Source: CBDFHC01 sp965247585
Lineage (GTDB): Bacteria > Chloroflexota > Dehalococcoidia > Lucifugimonadales > GCA-2712585
Reading direction: 5' to 3'
DNA length: 64,000 bases
Assembly (NCBI GenBank): GCA_965247585.1
Contig: CBDFHC010000005.1
Location: 124,001 to 188,000 of the forward strand
The notes below the pieces were generated by a model. It had not been told where the DNA came from. It did no database searches and was given only the letters and a program-made list of their open reading frames with translations. This document shows, piece after piece, positions 16,559-25,377 of this stretch (within the stretch, counting starts at the first letter, position 1; every line of letters begins with the position of its first letter). A program made the position numbers and the translations under genes.

Positions 16559-17520
16559 TCAAGGGGCGCGGGGTAGGCGTTCGACGGTGAGCTGGTTGGC
16601 GAGGGTTTGGACCTGGTCCAGGGGGAAGGCGGTGGGGCCAACGACGGTGCATTTGAGGGAGGCGGCGGCGACGGCGAAGCGGAGTTTTCGTTCCAGGGGC
16701 CAATTTCGGAGGTGGCCGAAGACGAAGGCGGCGGAGAAGGTGGCGCCAGCGGCGCAGGAATCCAGGACGGTGACTTTGGGAGCGCGGACGCGGAGGGCGG
16801 TCTTGGAGGTGGCGGCAAGGCAGCCCCGATGGGCGGAGGTTACGAGGGCCAATCAGACTCCAGCGTCAAGGAGGGTCTGGGCCACCTCACGATCGTTGTG
16901 GCGGACTGGGCGTCATCAGTGACGGCCTGGCAGATGGCAGCCAAGGGGGCGTAGAGGGCGAGGATCTGGGCATCGTGGTGACCGTGCTCGAAGTTGAGGA
17001 ACACCGGCGTCCGCTGGCCGGCGGCTTGCCGCATGGGGCGGAGGATGTGAGGGCCGTCGTACCAGTCGACGTAGAGGAGACGGGCGCCGGTGAGGAGGGA
17101 GAGGTCGGCGGTGTCCAAGGTGGCGAGGACGGCGGGGTCGCGGCGCCAGAAGTAGGTGCGGTGGCCGTCGGCATCGGAGATGTTGATCTCGACGGGCGTG
17201 GAGACGCGGGAGGAGGTGCGGAAGCGTCCGGCGATGCCAAGGTCCCGGAGGCGGCGCACGGTACGGCGGCCACGGGTGTCGTTGCCGGGGGTGGAGGAGA
17301 TGAGACCGGAACGAACGCCCCAGGAGTGAAGGAGGATGGCGACTATGGCAGCGTCTTCTGAGATGAACTCGGTGACGTGTTGCCAGACGGCGCCGATGTT
17401 GACGCGGGGGAATTTGTCCACGACAACTAAGGTGGCGGGAGTGACGAGGCCGAAGCAGACGGCGTCTACCTGGGGCGTGCCCGATGTCCCGGCGGCGGGG
17501 TTAGGGGCGTCTTTGGGCAT
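16559..17520 (-). pseudogene. PfkB-family carbohydrate kinase, frameshifted remnant
   Basis: Two minus-strand frames together resemble a ribokinase/PfkB protein. The N-terminal part, from VDAVCFGLVTPATLVVVDKF, covers GVRSGLISSTPGNDTRGRR and VFLNFEHGHHDA. The C-terminal part covers VTVLDSCAAGATFSAAFVFG and FAVAAASLKCTVVGPTAFP. Near 16883 the frame shifts by one base (TTIV continues as REVAQTLLDAGV), and an in-frame TGA follows at 16853-16855. The ATP/substrate motif DTxGAGD is degenerate, reading DSCAAGA, so the catalytic Asp is absent. The ATG at 17520 overlaps the methyltransferase stop by 20 bases, suggesting a former two-gene operon. A sequencing error could explain the shift, but not the lost Asp as well. 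Confidence 0.7.
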
Positions 17521-18184
17521 AGAAGACGCAGTGGTCCATGGGCTTGGGGTTCGTGAAGTAGATAACGCCGCCCAGGTTGTCGCCGTCTGGGGGGACGAGG
17601 TGCAGGGCGTGGTCACGAAGGACGGAAAGGACCTGGTCCGGGCTGTATAGCTGGAAGGTACGCTGGTCCTGGTAGTCTTTATCGTAGACGGTTTTGATGC
17701 CTTCGCCGATCTTAAACATTAGCTGGAGGACGCCGCCGGGCTTGAGGACGCGGGCTAGCTCAGGAAGGGTGACGAAGAGGGCCTTGTCCGGCGGTATGTG
17801 CTGAATGACGGCGTTGCAGAGGACGAAGTCAAAGGATATGTCTGGGTAGTCAAGGGGTAGAGACAGATCAGCGACGCTGACCCTATCGGCGATTTCAGGG
17901 TGGAGGTCGCGGGCGACCTGGATGTTTTCAGGGATGGCGTCGAAACCGATGATGTCGTAGCCGTCGCGCCAATAGTAGAAGACGTCGCGGGCACCGGCGC
18001 CGCAGCCGGCGTCGAGCCCCCGGGCGCCGGAGGGCACCATCTCTTTGAGCCGGCGCATGAGGTCCAGGTCTCCTTCAAGACCGGGGTGGGAGACGTTGGT
18101 GTAGACGGACTGGATGAAGTTGTGGGTGACCTCGGCGTAGCGTTGGGAGTGGCGGGCATAGAACTCAGGGGTGATCTGTGACAT
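17501..18184 (-). CDS. Class I SAM-dependent methyltransferase
   Basis: This protein has 227 residues from ATG 18184 (SQITPEFYARHSQRYAEVTH). Motif I reads GLDAGCGAGARD and the acidic end of strand 2 is FDAIPENI. Post-I is DFVLCNAVIQHIPP, and RVLKPGGVLQLMF is the usual strand-5 region. It transfers methyl from S-adenosylmethionine to an unknown, probably small, acceptor. The frame is open 246 bases further upstream, but a TATAAT at 18218-18213 lies just before the chosen start with a 22-base leader, and that upstream reading is proline/serine-rich and unrelated to the family. Its 3' end overlaps the degraded PfkB gene. Confidence 0.85.
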   Translation of the reverse strand: MSQITPEFYARHSQRYAEVTHNFIQSVYTNVSHPGLEGDLDLMRRLKEMVPSGARGLDAGCGAGARDVFYYWRDGYDIIGFDAIPENIQVARDLHPEIADRVSVADLSLPLDYPDISFDFVLCNAVIQHIPPDKALFVTLPELARVLKPGGVLQLMFKIGEGIKTVYDKDYQDQRTFQLYSPDQVLSVLRDHALHLVPPDGDNLGGVIYFTNPKPMDHCVFYAQRRP

Positions 18185-18577
18185 TGGGCTCCGCTCCGTT
18201 GTGGTGGGCCGTATTATACGGGAGGACGGCGGCGGGAGGAGTTGGGGTAGATGGAACGGCAGGGCGCAAGGGTGGGGCATAGTGGCAGACGGTCCGGGTC
18301 TCCGCTGTTGTTGGGAAGGGCTGGATGTCACCTGGGGGCTTGGACTGGCGATGGGTGGCATCACGTCAGGAGGTTGCAAATCCAAGGTTGGTGGTAGAAG
18401 TGGACGCAAGGGTGGGACATGCTCTCCCACCGCACTCAGACTCTTCGATCCTCACGGGCGGACTCGGAATGACATGACTCATTTGGATGCTCAACGAGCG
18501 ATATTAAGGGCGCGCCGGAGGTAGCCAGCAGCGGTTGTTGCTATAATGCCGACCCAAGAAAGCCAAGGGAGCGCAAG
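18185..18577. other. Divergent intergenic region with promoters and an A/C hybrid repeat
   Basis: A minus-strand -10 TATAAT lies at 18218-18213. An A 5' end (GCAAATCCAAGGTTGGTGG) at about 18372-18392 runs directly into a C element ending near 18482 (GATCCTCACGGGCGGACTCG). The plus-strand extended -10 TGCTATAAT is at 18539-18547. Confidence 0.6.
18539..18547 (+). promoter_or_regulatory. Extended -10 promoter TGCTATAAT
   Basis: TGCTATAAT sits 30 bases before the GTG start at 18578, predicting initiation near 18554 and a leader of about 24 bases with AAGGGAG as ribosome site. No clear -35 is visible, as expected for an extended -10 promoter. The same nine bases occur before the 62563 gene. Confidence 0.6.
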
Positions 18578-20185
18578 GTGGCATCGAACACTTCGGACGT
18601 ACTAATCATAGGAGCGGGGGCATCGGGGGCGGCGTTCGCGTGGAGCCTGGCACAGGCGGGGTTTAACGTTACGTGCCTGGACCAGGGCGGGTGGGTGGAC
18701 CCGCAGAGCTACCCAACGACGCACGTGGACTGGGAGGTGCACCGGCAGACGGACTTCCACCCGAATCCCAATATTCGCAAGATGGCGGATGACTATCCGG
18801 TGAATGAAGACGATTCGCCGATAGCGCCTCTGATGTACAACGCGGTGGGTGGCAGCACGATCCACTGGAGCGCGCACTTTCCGCGGCTGCACCCTTCGGA
18901 CTTTCGGGTGAAGACGCTGGACGGGGTGGCGGAGGACTGGCCGGTAACGTACGCGGAGCTGGAGCCCTACTTCGACCTGAACGACCGGATGATGGGTGTG
19001 GCAGGGTTGCAGGGGGACACGGCGTACCCGCCGAAGCCGGCGAGGCAGACGCCGCCGTTGCCGCTGGGGATGCCGGCGAGCCGGATGGTGGACGGTTTCC
19101 AAAAGCTGGGGTGGCACTGGTGGCCGTCAGATACGGCGATAAATACGCGGCCGTATGACGGGCGGGCGGCGTGTAATAACTGCGGTCCGTGCGACCTAGG
19201 GTGCACGATTAGGGCCAAGGCCAGCACGGACGTGACGTACTGGCCGAAGGCGCTGTCCCGGGGGGCGGTGCTGAAGACGCACTGCCGGGTGCGGGAGCTG
19301 ACGCTGGGGCCGGACGGGCTGGTGGACGGGGTGGTGTATTACGACGGGGAGGGCAAGGTGCAGCGGGAGAGGGCGGACGTTGTGGTGATGGCGTGCAACG
19401 GGATTGGGACGCCGCGGCTGCTGCTGGCCTCGGCATCGGGCCGGTACCCGAAGGGGCTAGGGAATAGCAGCGGGCTGGTGGGGAAGAACCTGATGTTTCA
19501 CCCGTACACGATGATTACGGGGTTCTTCGATGAGCCGATGGAGGGGTACAAAGGGCCCAGCGGTTGCAGCATTACGAGCCACGAGTTTTACGAGTCGGAC
19601 CGGGAGCGAGGCTTCGTGAGGGGGTACACTTTCCAGGTGGCGAGGGGGACGGGGCCGGCGCACGTGGCGCAGGGGGGTAAGGAGGGGGTCCGAGTGCCGT
19701 GGGGGCAGGAGCACCGTGAGGTTTTCGGCAGCCGGTACGACCGCGGGGTGACGCTTGCGCTGGCGGGGGAGGACCTGCCGGAGGAGCATAACCGGGTGAC
19801 GCTGGACCCGGTGTTGATGGACAGCGCCGGAATACCTTCGCCGAAGGTGGAGTACACGCTGAGCGAGAACAGCCGGAAGTTGATGGAGCACGGACTGGCC
19901 AGTGCGTCTGAAGTGCTGAAGGCGGCAGGGGCGAAGGAGGTGGTGGGCGACATCCTGACGCGGCAGACGGGGTGGCACTTATTGGGGACGGCGCGAATGG
20001 GGACGGACCCCGGGACGTCGGTGGTGGATGGGCACGGGAGGAGCCACGACGTGAAGAACCTTTTCGTTATAGATGGCAGCATTTGGGTTACGGCGGGGGC
20101 GGTGAACCCCACGTCAACGATCCAGGCGCTGGCGCTGTACATTGCGGACTATGTGAAGAAGAACGGGCGGCACCTGCTGGACTAA
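18578..20185 (+). CDS. GMC oxidoreductase, gluconate 2-dehydrogenase large-subunit type
   Basis: This FAD enzyme has 535 residues, with the dinucleotide motif IIGAGASGAAF (11-20) and LDQGGW as the end of strand 2. The cysteine cluster CNNCGPCDLGC (Cys199, 202, 205, 209) is typical of membrane-associated GMC dehydrogenases. The C-terminal active-site block is LLGTARMGTDPGTSVVDGHG, then NLFVIDGSIW and NPTSTIQALAL. The GTG start at 18578 has AAGGGAG upstream. It is followed after 31 bases by the matching small subunit (20217). Members oxidise sugars, sugar acids or alcohols and pass electrons to a cytochrome; no cytochrome gene is near. No Tat signal is visible on either subunit. The substrate is unknown. 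Confidence 0.9.
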   Translation: MASNTSDVLIIGAGASGAAFAWSLAQAGFNVTCLDQGGWVDPQSYPTTHVDWEVHRQTDFHPNPNIRKMADDYPVNEDDSPIAPLMYNAVGGSTIHWSAHFPRLHPSDFRVKTLDGVAEDWPVTYAELEPYFDLNDRMMGVAGLQGDTAYPPKPARQTPPLPLGMPASRMVDGFQKLGWHWWPSDTAINTRPYDGRAACNNCGPCDLGCTIRAKASTDVTYWPKALSRGAVLKTHCRVRELTLGPDGLVDGVVYYDGEGKVQRERADVVVMACNGIGTPRLLLASASGRYPKGLGNSSGLVGKNLMFHPYTMITGFFDEPMEGYKGPSGCSITSHEFYESDRERGFVRGYTFQVARGTGPAHVAQGGKEGVRVPWGQEHREVFGSRYDRGVTLALAGEDLPEEHNRVTLDPVLMDSAGIPSPKVEYTLSENSRKLMEHGLASASEVLKAAGAKEVVGDILTRQTGWHLLGTARMGTDPGTSVVDGHGRSHDVKNLFVIDGSIWVTAGAVNPTSTIQALALYIADYVKKNGRHLLD

Positions 20186-20216
20186 ATGGCGGCAGGCCGC
20201 TAGAGCGGAGAATACG

Positions 20217-20693
20217 ATGAGCGAATCCAACGGAGAGGGCTCGAAGTTTCTGACGGGGGAGCAGCGGGCGCTGGTCACGGCGATGCTGGACGCGGTGGTG
20301 CCGCCTGGAGAAGGGTTGCCCGGGGCGGGGGAGGTAGGGGTAGGGGACTACCTGGACCGGATGGCTGGGGAGTCTGCGGAGCTGAGGAGACTGTTTTCCG
20401 CGGGGCTGGCTTCGACGTCGATGGCCAGCGAGGCGAGGTTCGGGAGGGGGTTCCGGGAGCTGAGCCTGGAGGAGAGGGCGGAGGTGCTGAGGGGGGTGGA
20501 GGAAGAGCAGCCGACGTTTTTCCGGAGGTTGGTGTTGCACGCGTACAACGGGTATTACACGACGCCGAGGATACTGGAAGCGCTAGGGCTGGAGGCCAGG
20601 GGACCGCAGCCCGGGGGTTACGCGCTGGAGGCGGGGGATTTGAGCGGGTTGGAGGAGGTGAGGAGGAGGGGGGAGATTTACCGGAAGGTGTAG
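20217..20693 (+). CDS. Gluconate 2-dehydrogenase subunit 3-like protein
   Basis: This 158-residue protein belongs to the gluconate 2-dehydrogenase subunit 3 family. LTGEQRALVTAMLDAVVPPGEGLPGAGEVGVGDYLD matches its opening, in which an acidic VPPxxxxPGA segment leads into helices, and HAYNGYYTTPRILEALG is the conserved C-terminal element. In characterised enzymes this subunit usually carries the Tat signal that exports the complex, but here the protein begins SESNGEGSKFLTGEQ with no signal. The complex therefore appears to be cytoplasmic, or exported by an unseen route. It is cotranscribed with the GMC subunit. Confidence 0.82.
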   Translation: MSESNGEGSKFLTGEQRALVTAMLDAVVPPGEGLPGAGEVGVGDYLDRMAGESAELRRLFSAGLASTSMASEARFGRGFRELSLEERAEVLRGVEEEQPTFFRRLVLHAYNGYYTTPRILEALGLEARGPQPGGYALEAGDLSGLEEVRRRGEIYRKV

Positions 20694-20699
20694 GGGGGA

Positions 20700-21345
20700 G
20701 TTAGTTTTTTGAGGGACACCCTCAAACTCCCGGCATGGGGGCTGCGCCCCTCTGCACTCCTCCTGGGCGGAGGTCTTTGCATGCGGGGGATCAGCGATGG
20801 CGATGGAGGTGGTTGCCGCAGAGGATTGGAAATCAAGGGTTGGTGGTTCCCGCCGTCCCGCCCAGGAAGGTTTAAAAAACGAGGTTCTGAGGGACACCCT
20901 CAGTCTCCCGGCAAAGGAGGAAGACCTCCTCTGCACTCCTCCTGTGGCGGTGGACTTATGAGAAAGGAGGTTTTGGTTGGTGAGGGAGTCTGCCATGTCG
21001 ATGGGTTGGGCTGCCGCAAAGGATTGGAAATCAAGGGTTGGTGGTTCCCGCCGTCCCGCCCAGGAAGGTTTAAAAAACGAGGTTCTGAGGGACACCCTCA
21101 GTCTCCCGGCATAGGCGGAAGACCTCCTCTGCACTCCTCCTGTGGCGGTGGGCTTGTTAGGAAGGAGGTTTTAGTTGGTAAGGGAGTCTGCCATGTCGAT
21201 GGGTTGGGCTGCCGCAAAGGATTGGAAATCAAGGGTTGGTGGTTCCCACCGTCCCGCCCAGGAAGGTTGTTAAAAACATAGCATGGGGGACACCCTCAGT
21301 ATCCCGCCAAAGGAGGAAGACCTCCTCTGCACTCCTCCTTTGTAG
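20700..21345 (+). repeat. Tandem array of repeat A, 4 units, period about 198 bp
   Basis: Hairpin cores begin near 20711 (partial first unit), 20886, 21084 and 21283. Units share CAAAGGATTGGAAATCAAGG, CCCGCCCAGGAAGGTTTAAA and GAAGACCTCCTCTGCACTCC. The last unit has CATGGGGGACACCCTCAG in place of CTGAGGGACACCCTCAG, which breaks the outer stem, and the same variant recurs in the single copy at 21724. Confidence 0.85.
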
Positions 21346-22155
21346 GCGCACGTGGAGTAGGGACGGTGCTATTTTCATAGGAATCGATCATGTTGGTGTA
21401 CAGCACCTGGGAGGATGAAAATCAGGATTGGAATCCGAAGCGGGCGTCACGGTAGGACTTGCTCTCCCCCCGCACCCAGATTCTTCGATCCTCACGGGCG
21501 GACTCAGAATGACATGGTGGGGGGTGGAATGCGGTATGGGCTCGTCCTTCGAGGGCCTCAGGATGAGCGGGTTGGAGGCGTAGGAGACTTATTGTCATGG
21601 GAATGACGTGGCTTATGCGGACGCTCAACTGGCGACAGGGTGACGCCGAGAATGCCGACGAAGGCAAAACTTGCAGCCGCGCACGATGAGGGGGGCGGAG
21701 GAGTTGAGGGGGAGGCGAATCATAGGTCGGTGGTTCCCGCCGTGCCGCCCAGGAAGGTTGTTAAAAACATAGCATGGGGGACACCCTCAGTCTCCCGAAA
21801 AAGAGGAAAACCTCCTCTGCACTCCTCCTCGGCTGTGGGCTTGTAGGGAAGGAGGTTTTGGTTGGTGAGGGAGTCTGCCATGTCGATGGGTTGGGCTGCC
21901 GCGAAGGATTGCAAATCACAGGTTGGTGGTTCCCGCCTACTCCTCATGGTGGGGGGCGGAATGCGGTATGGGCTCGTCCTTCTGGAGCCTCAGGATGAGC
22001 GGGTTGGAGGCGTAGGAGGCTTATTTTCATAGGAATGACGTGGCTTGTGCGGACGCTCAACGGGCGACAGGGTGACGCCGAGAATGCCGAGGAAGGCAAA
22101 ACTTGCAGCCTCCCGCCTGAGGAACTCTCCCTATCTGGACTCACCCTGTAGGGGA

Positions 22156-22164
22156 TGCTAGGAT
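22156..22164 (+). promoter_or_regulatory. Extended -10 promoter TGCTAGGAT
   Basis: TGCTAGGAT keeps the TGnTAnnnT pattern and lies 29-37 bases upstream of the DUF917 gene, immediately after the last repeat. No -35 element is clear. Confidence 0.4.
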
Positions 22165-22192
22165 TGTGCGCCGAGCAGGGTGACCGCTCGTA

Positions 22193-23302
22193 ATGTGGAT
22201 TCCATTTTGGGTTAGGGAGCCAGGACTTATTTTGTGGTATGCGGACGATGACGCCCTAGAGTCGATTGCCATTGGGGCGGGGATATTGGGGACGGGGGGC
22301 GGTGGGAATCCGTACACGGGCAAGCTGCGGACAAAGCAGGTGCTGAAGAAGAACGGTCCGATGGGGGTGATCCCGTTGGACGATGTGGAGGACGATGCGC
22401 GGGTGGTGTGCGTTGGCGGGATTGGGGCGACGACGGTGGGGGTGGAGAAGATACGAGGGCTGGAGTCTTACCACGCGCTACGGGCCATAGAGGCGTACTC
22501 GAAGTCCCAGGCCACGGCGCTGATTTCCAACGAGATAGGCGGCAGCAACTCGTTCGAAGCGATGATTGCGGCGTCCAGCGCGGGGCTGAACGTGGTGGAC
22601 GGGGATGGGATGGGCCGGGCGTTTCCTGAGCTACAGATGAAGACGTTTTTCATCTATGGGGCGCCGTATGTCCCGATGTCGCTGTGCGACGAGAAGGGGA
22701 ACGTTATGTATATCACGGAGGCGTTCAACGCGAAGTGGGTGGAGCGGCTGGCACGAGCGGCGACGGTGCAGATGGGGTGCGTGGCGGCTTATGCGGTTAC
22801 GCCAATGTCCGGGGCGCAGGTGAAGCGGTCGGCGGTGCCGGGGACGCTGTCGCTGACGCGGCGCATCGGTGACGCGGTGCGGGAAGCGCGGCGGGAGCAC
22901 CGGGACCCGGTGGCGGCGATCCTGGAGACGCACGCGGGCAAGGTGCTGTTCCAGGGGAAGATTTCTGACGTGGAGCGGCGGACGACGGGCGGGTTCGCGC
23001 GGGGGCACGTTTCGATGGAGGGGCTGGACGAGTTTTCCGGCGAGCGGTTGGAGATAGAGTTTCAGAACGAGAACCTGGTGGCGCGCCAGGACGGCGAGGT
23101 GCTGGCGATAGTGCCGGACCTCATTTGCATTGTGGAGGCGGAGACGGCGGAGCCGATAACGACGGAGATGCTTCGATACGGGTTTCGGGTGAAGGTGCTA
23201 GGGTTCCCGGCGCCGGAGCAGCTAACCACCCCGGAGGCATTGGCGGTGGTGGGGCCGCACGCGTTTGGATACGATTTGAAGTTCAGCCCGATTTCGATAT
23301 GA
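22193..23302 (+). CDS. DUF917 domain protein
   Basis: This protein of up to 369 residues has the DUF917 signature: LESIAIGAGILGTGGGGNPYTGKL near the N-terminus, then NEIGGSNSFEAMIAASSAGLNVVDGDGMGRAFPELQM. Family members sit beside hydantoinase/oxoprolinase subunits, and one branch contains the S-methyl thiohydantoin desulfurase. The start is uncertain. ATG 22193 has a weak ribosome site, and TTG 22232, preceded by AGGA, would place LWYADDDALESIAIG at the N-terminus, closer to family norms. The stop overlaps the next start as ATGA, so the pair is translationally coupled and probably forms one complex acting on a cyclic amide. Confidence 0.85.
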   Translation: MWIPFWVREPGLILWYADDDALESIAIGAGILGTGGGGNPYTGKLRTKQVLKKNGPMGVIPLDDVEDDARVVCVGGIGATTVGVEKIRGLESYHALRAIEAYSKSQATALISNEIGGSNSFEAMIAASSAGLNVVDGDGMGRAFPELQMKTFFIYGAPYVPMSLCDEKGNVMYITEAFNAKWVERLARAATVQMGCVAAYAVTPMSGAQVKRSAVPGTLSLTRRIGDAVREARREHRDPVAAILETHAGKVLFQGKISDVERRTTGGFARGHVSMEGLDEFSGERLEIEFQNENLVARQDGEVLAIVPDLICIVEAETAEPITTEMLRYGFRVKVLGFPAPEQLTTPEALAVVGPHAFGYDLKFSPISI

Positions 23303-24837
23303 GGATAGGGGTAGACGTAGGTGGGACGAACACGGACGCGGTGCTGATGGACGGCGCGCGGGTGGTATCGAAGGCTAAGACGGCGACAACGCCGGACGTA
23401 AGCAGCGGGATTATCACGGCGCTGGATATGGTGCTGGGGCAGACTGGAACGTCGACGGAGCGGGTGCAAGGGGTGATGATTGGGACGACGCAGTTCACCA
23501 ACGCGATACTGGAGCGGAGGGAGCTAGCACGGACAGCGGTGGTCCGGCTGTGCCTGCCGGCGACCTCGATGCTGCCGCCGCTGGTGGACTGGCCGGAGGA
23601 GCTGAAGGAGGCGGCGTCGTTCCAGGTGCGGATGCTGCACGGCGGGCATGAGTTCGACGGGCGGCCGATTTCGAAGTTGGACGAAGCGGAGCTGATCCAA
23701 ACGGCGGTGGAGCTTCGAGACGCATGTGTGGAGGCGGTGGCGGTGAGCGACGTGTTTTCGCCGGTGGACCCATCGTTTGAAGAGGAGGCGGCGAGGGTGT
23801 TTCGGGAGGAGATGCCGGGGGTGAGGGTGTCGCTTTCGCACGAGATTGGACGGATGGGGCTGCTGGAGCGGGAGAACGCGGCGGCGCTGAACGCGTGCCT
23901 GAGCGTGGCGGCGGAGAGGACGGTCTCAGCGATAAGCGAGGCGTTCAGGAAGCGGGAGCTGAAGGTGCCGATATTCTGGAGCCAGAACGACGGAACGTTG
24001 ATGGGCTCGGATTTCGCGGTGCGATACCCGGTGCTAACGGTATCTTCCGGGCCAACGAATAGCATGAGGGGCGCAGCGTTCCTGAGCGGGGTGCGGGACT
24101 GCGCGGTGGTGGACGTGGGCGGGACGACGACGGACGTGGGGATGCTGGTAAACGGGTTTCCGCGGGAGGCTTCGACGTCTGTAAGCGTGGGCGGGGTGCG
24201 GACAAACTTCCACATGCCGGACGTGTACTCGTTCGCCCTGGGCGGAGGGAGCGTGGTATCCGAGTCGCCGTTTTCGATAGGGTCGTTGAGCGTAGGGTAC
24301 GGGCTGACGCAGGAGGGGATGATCTTCGGGGGGAAGGTGCTGACGGCGACGGACTGCGCGGTGGCGGGAGGCCTGGCTTCGATTGGCGACCCGGGGCTGG
24401 TGAAGGGGCTGAAGGCGGGGCTTGTGTCGAAGGTGATTGAGGAGATGCAGGGGCGGGTGGCGGAGGCTATCGACCGGGTGAAGCTTTCGGCGGGGCCGGT
24501 GCCGGTGGTGTTGGTGGGGGGAGGGAGCGTACTGATTCGACAGGAGCTGGAAGGGGCGTCAGAGGTGATACGGCCGGAGCATTTTGAGGTGGCGAACGCG
24601 ATTGGGGCGGCGATTGCGCAGGTGGGAGGGCAGGTGGACCGGGTGTACACGCTGACGGAGATGACGCGGGAGGAGGCGCTGGAGCAGGCGAAGGAGGAGG
24701 CAATTCGGCGGGCGACGGAGGCAGGAGCGACGCCGTCGAGCGTGGAGGTGGTGCAGGTAGACGAGGTGCCGCTGTCTTATCTGCCGAGCAATGTGACGCG
24801 TATTCGGGTGAAGGCGGTGGGGGAGTTGGCGTTGTAG
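23299..24837 (+). CDS. Hydantoinase/oxoprolinase family protein (HyuA-like)
   Basis: This protein of 512 residues starts at ATG 23299, four bases inside the end of the DUF917 gene. RIGVDVGGTNTDAVLMDG is the N-terminal phosphate-binding motif of hydantoinase A/5-oxoprolinase, an actin-like ATPase fold. VVDVGGTTTDVGMLVNG is the second phosphate motif, and VVLVGGGSVLI lies near the end. Members open hydantoin or oxoproline rings with ATP. At about 510 residues it is the short form, lacking the HyuB-like half; DUF917 replaces HyuB as partner in many genomes. A longer frame from 23125 runs through the DUF917 gene and is rejected as a start. Confidence 0.88.
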   Translation: MRIGVDVGGTNTDAVLMDGARVVSKAKTATTPDVSSGIITALDMVLGQTGTSTERVQGVMIGTTQFTNAILERRELARTAVVRLCLPATSMLPPLVDWPEELKEAASFQVRMLHGGHEFDGRPISKLDEAELIQTAVELRDACVEAVAVSDVFSPVDPSFEEEAARVFREEMPGVRVSLSHEIGRMGLLERENAAALNACLSVAAERTVSAISEAFRKRELKVPIFWSQNDGTLMGSDFAVRYPVLTVSSGPTNSMRGAAFLSGVRDCAVVDVGGTTTDVGMLVNGFPREASTSVSVGGVRTNFHMPDVYSFALGGGSVVSESPFSIGSLSVGYGLTQEGMIFGGKVLTATDCAVAGGLASIGDPGLVKGLKAGLVSKVIEEMQGRVAEAIDRVKLSAGPVPVVLVGGGSVLIRQELEGASEVIRPEHFEVANAIGAAIAQVGGQVDRVYTLTEMTREEALEQAKEEAIRRATEAGATPSSVEVVQVDEVPLSYLPSNVTRIRVKAVGELAL

Positions 24838-25002
24838 CCAGGTTCCCTGGACCTTTCTTTGGGGTTGGTAGCGGGGCGAGCTTGAACCGGTGTTTTTATC
24901 AGAATCAGTGATGGCGTTGGGTGGCATTTCCTCAGAGGCTCAGCGAATCAGCGAATCAGCGATGGCGTAGGCTGGCATTACCTCAAGGGACAGCGAATAA
25001 CA

Positions 25003-25297
25003 GGTTGGTGGTTCCCACCATCCCGCCCAGTAAGGTTGTTAAAAGTATCTTCTGAGGGACACCCTCATTCTCCCGCCAGAGAGGGTTGTCCCTCTCTGGA
25101 CTCTCCTGTGCGGGCGTACTTCCAGGGACGGTGGTTTTGAGCGAATCAGCTATGGTGGGGGGTGGCATTACCTTAGGGGGCAGCGAATCACAGGTTGGTG
25201 GTTCCCACCGTCCCGCCCAGGAAGGTTGTTAAAAGTATTTTCTGAGGGACACCCTCAGACTCCCGCCAGAGAGGTTGTCCCTCTCTGGACTCTCCCC
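25003..25297 (+). repeat. Two A repeats in tandem, period about 189 bp
   Basis: Both copies read CAGGTTGGTGGTTCCCACC, GTTGTTAAAAGTAT, CTGAGGGACACCCTCA, then a GAGAGGGTTGTCCCTCTC-type second hairpin and GGACTCTCC. The second copy has lost one G of the tail stem. Confidence 0.8.
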
Positions 25298-25327
25298 GGA
25301 TGGGAGCGGGCCGTGGACGGGTTAAGG

Positions 25328-25336
25328 TGGTAGTAT
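25328..25336 (+). promoter_or_regulatory. Extended -10 promoter candidate TGGTAGTAT
   Basis: TGGTAGTAT lies 42-50 bases upstream of the 25378 start, directly after an A repeat. It fits TGnTAnnnT as at 18539, 22156 and 62500. Confidence 0.4.
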
Positions 25337-25377
25337 TTGGCGGCGGGCCGCTGGAGCGGCGCGGAGGAAGGTGAGCT

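Larger units (their letters stand above)
20694..22192. other. Long intergenic repeat region (A array, C and B elements)
   Basis: Four A units span about 20700-21345. A C element lies at about 21455-21515, then B at 21535-21590. A single A copy covers 21724-21832, an A 5' fragment lies at about 21905-21950, and B follows at 21965-22020. A C-like end (GGAATGACGTGGCTTGTGCG) lies at about 22030-22060. No gene is supported; the long frame at 20709-21281 is a translation of the array. The promoter for the next gene is at 22156. Confidence 0.7.
24838..25377. other. Intergenic region with two A repeats and a promoter candidate
   Basis: Two A copies cover about 25003-25108 and 25191-25297, hairpins near 25050 and 25239. 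Before the first copy the short motif TCAGCGAATCAGCGAATCAG is duplicated (about 24941-24962). An extended -10 candidate lies at 25328. No gene is seen. Confidence 0.65.

Noticed and set aside
20709..21281. Open frame of 190 codons with repeated RLVVPTVPPRK-like peptide
   Set aside because: It is a translation of the A-repeat array. The 198-bp period is a multiple of three, so the frame stays open by chance; there is no ribosome site or family motif.
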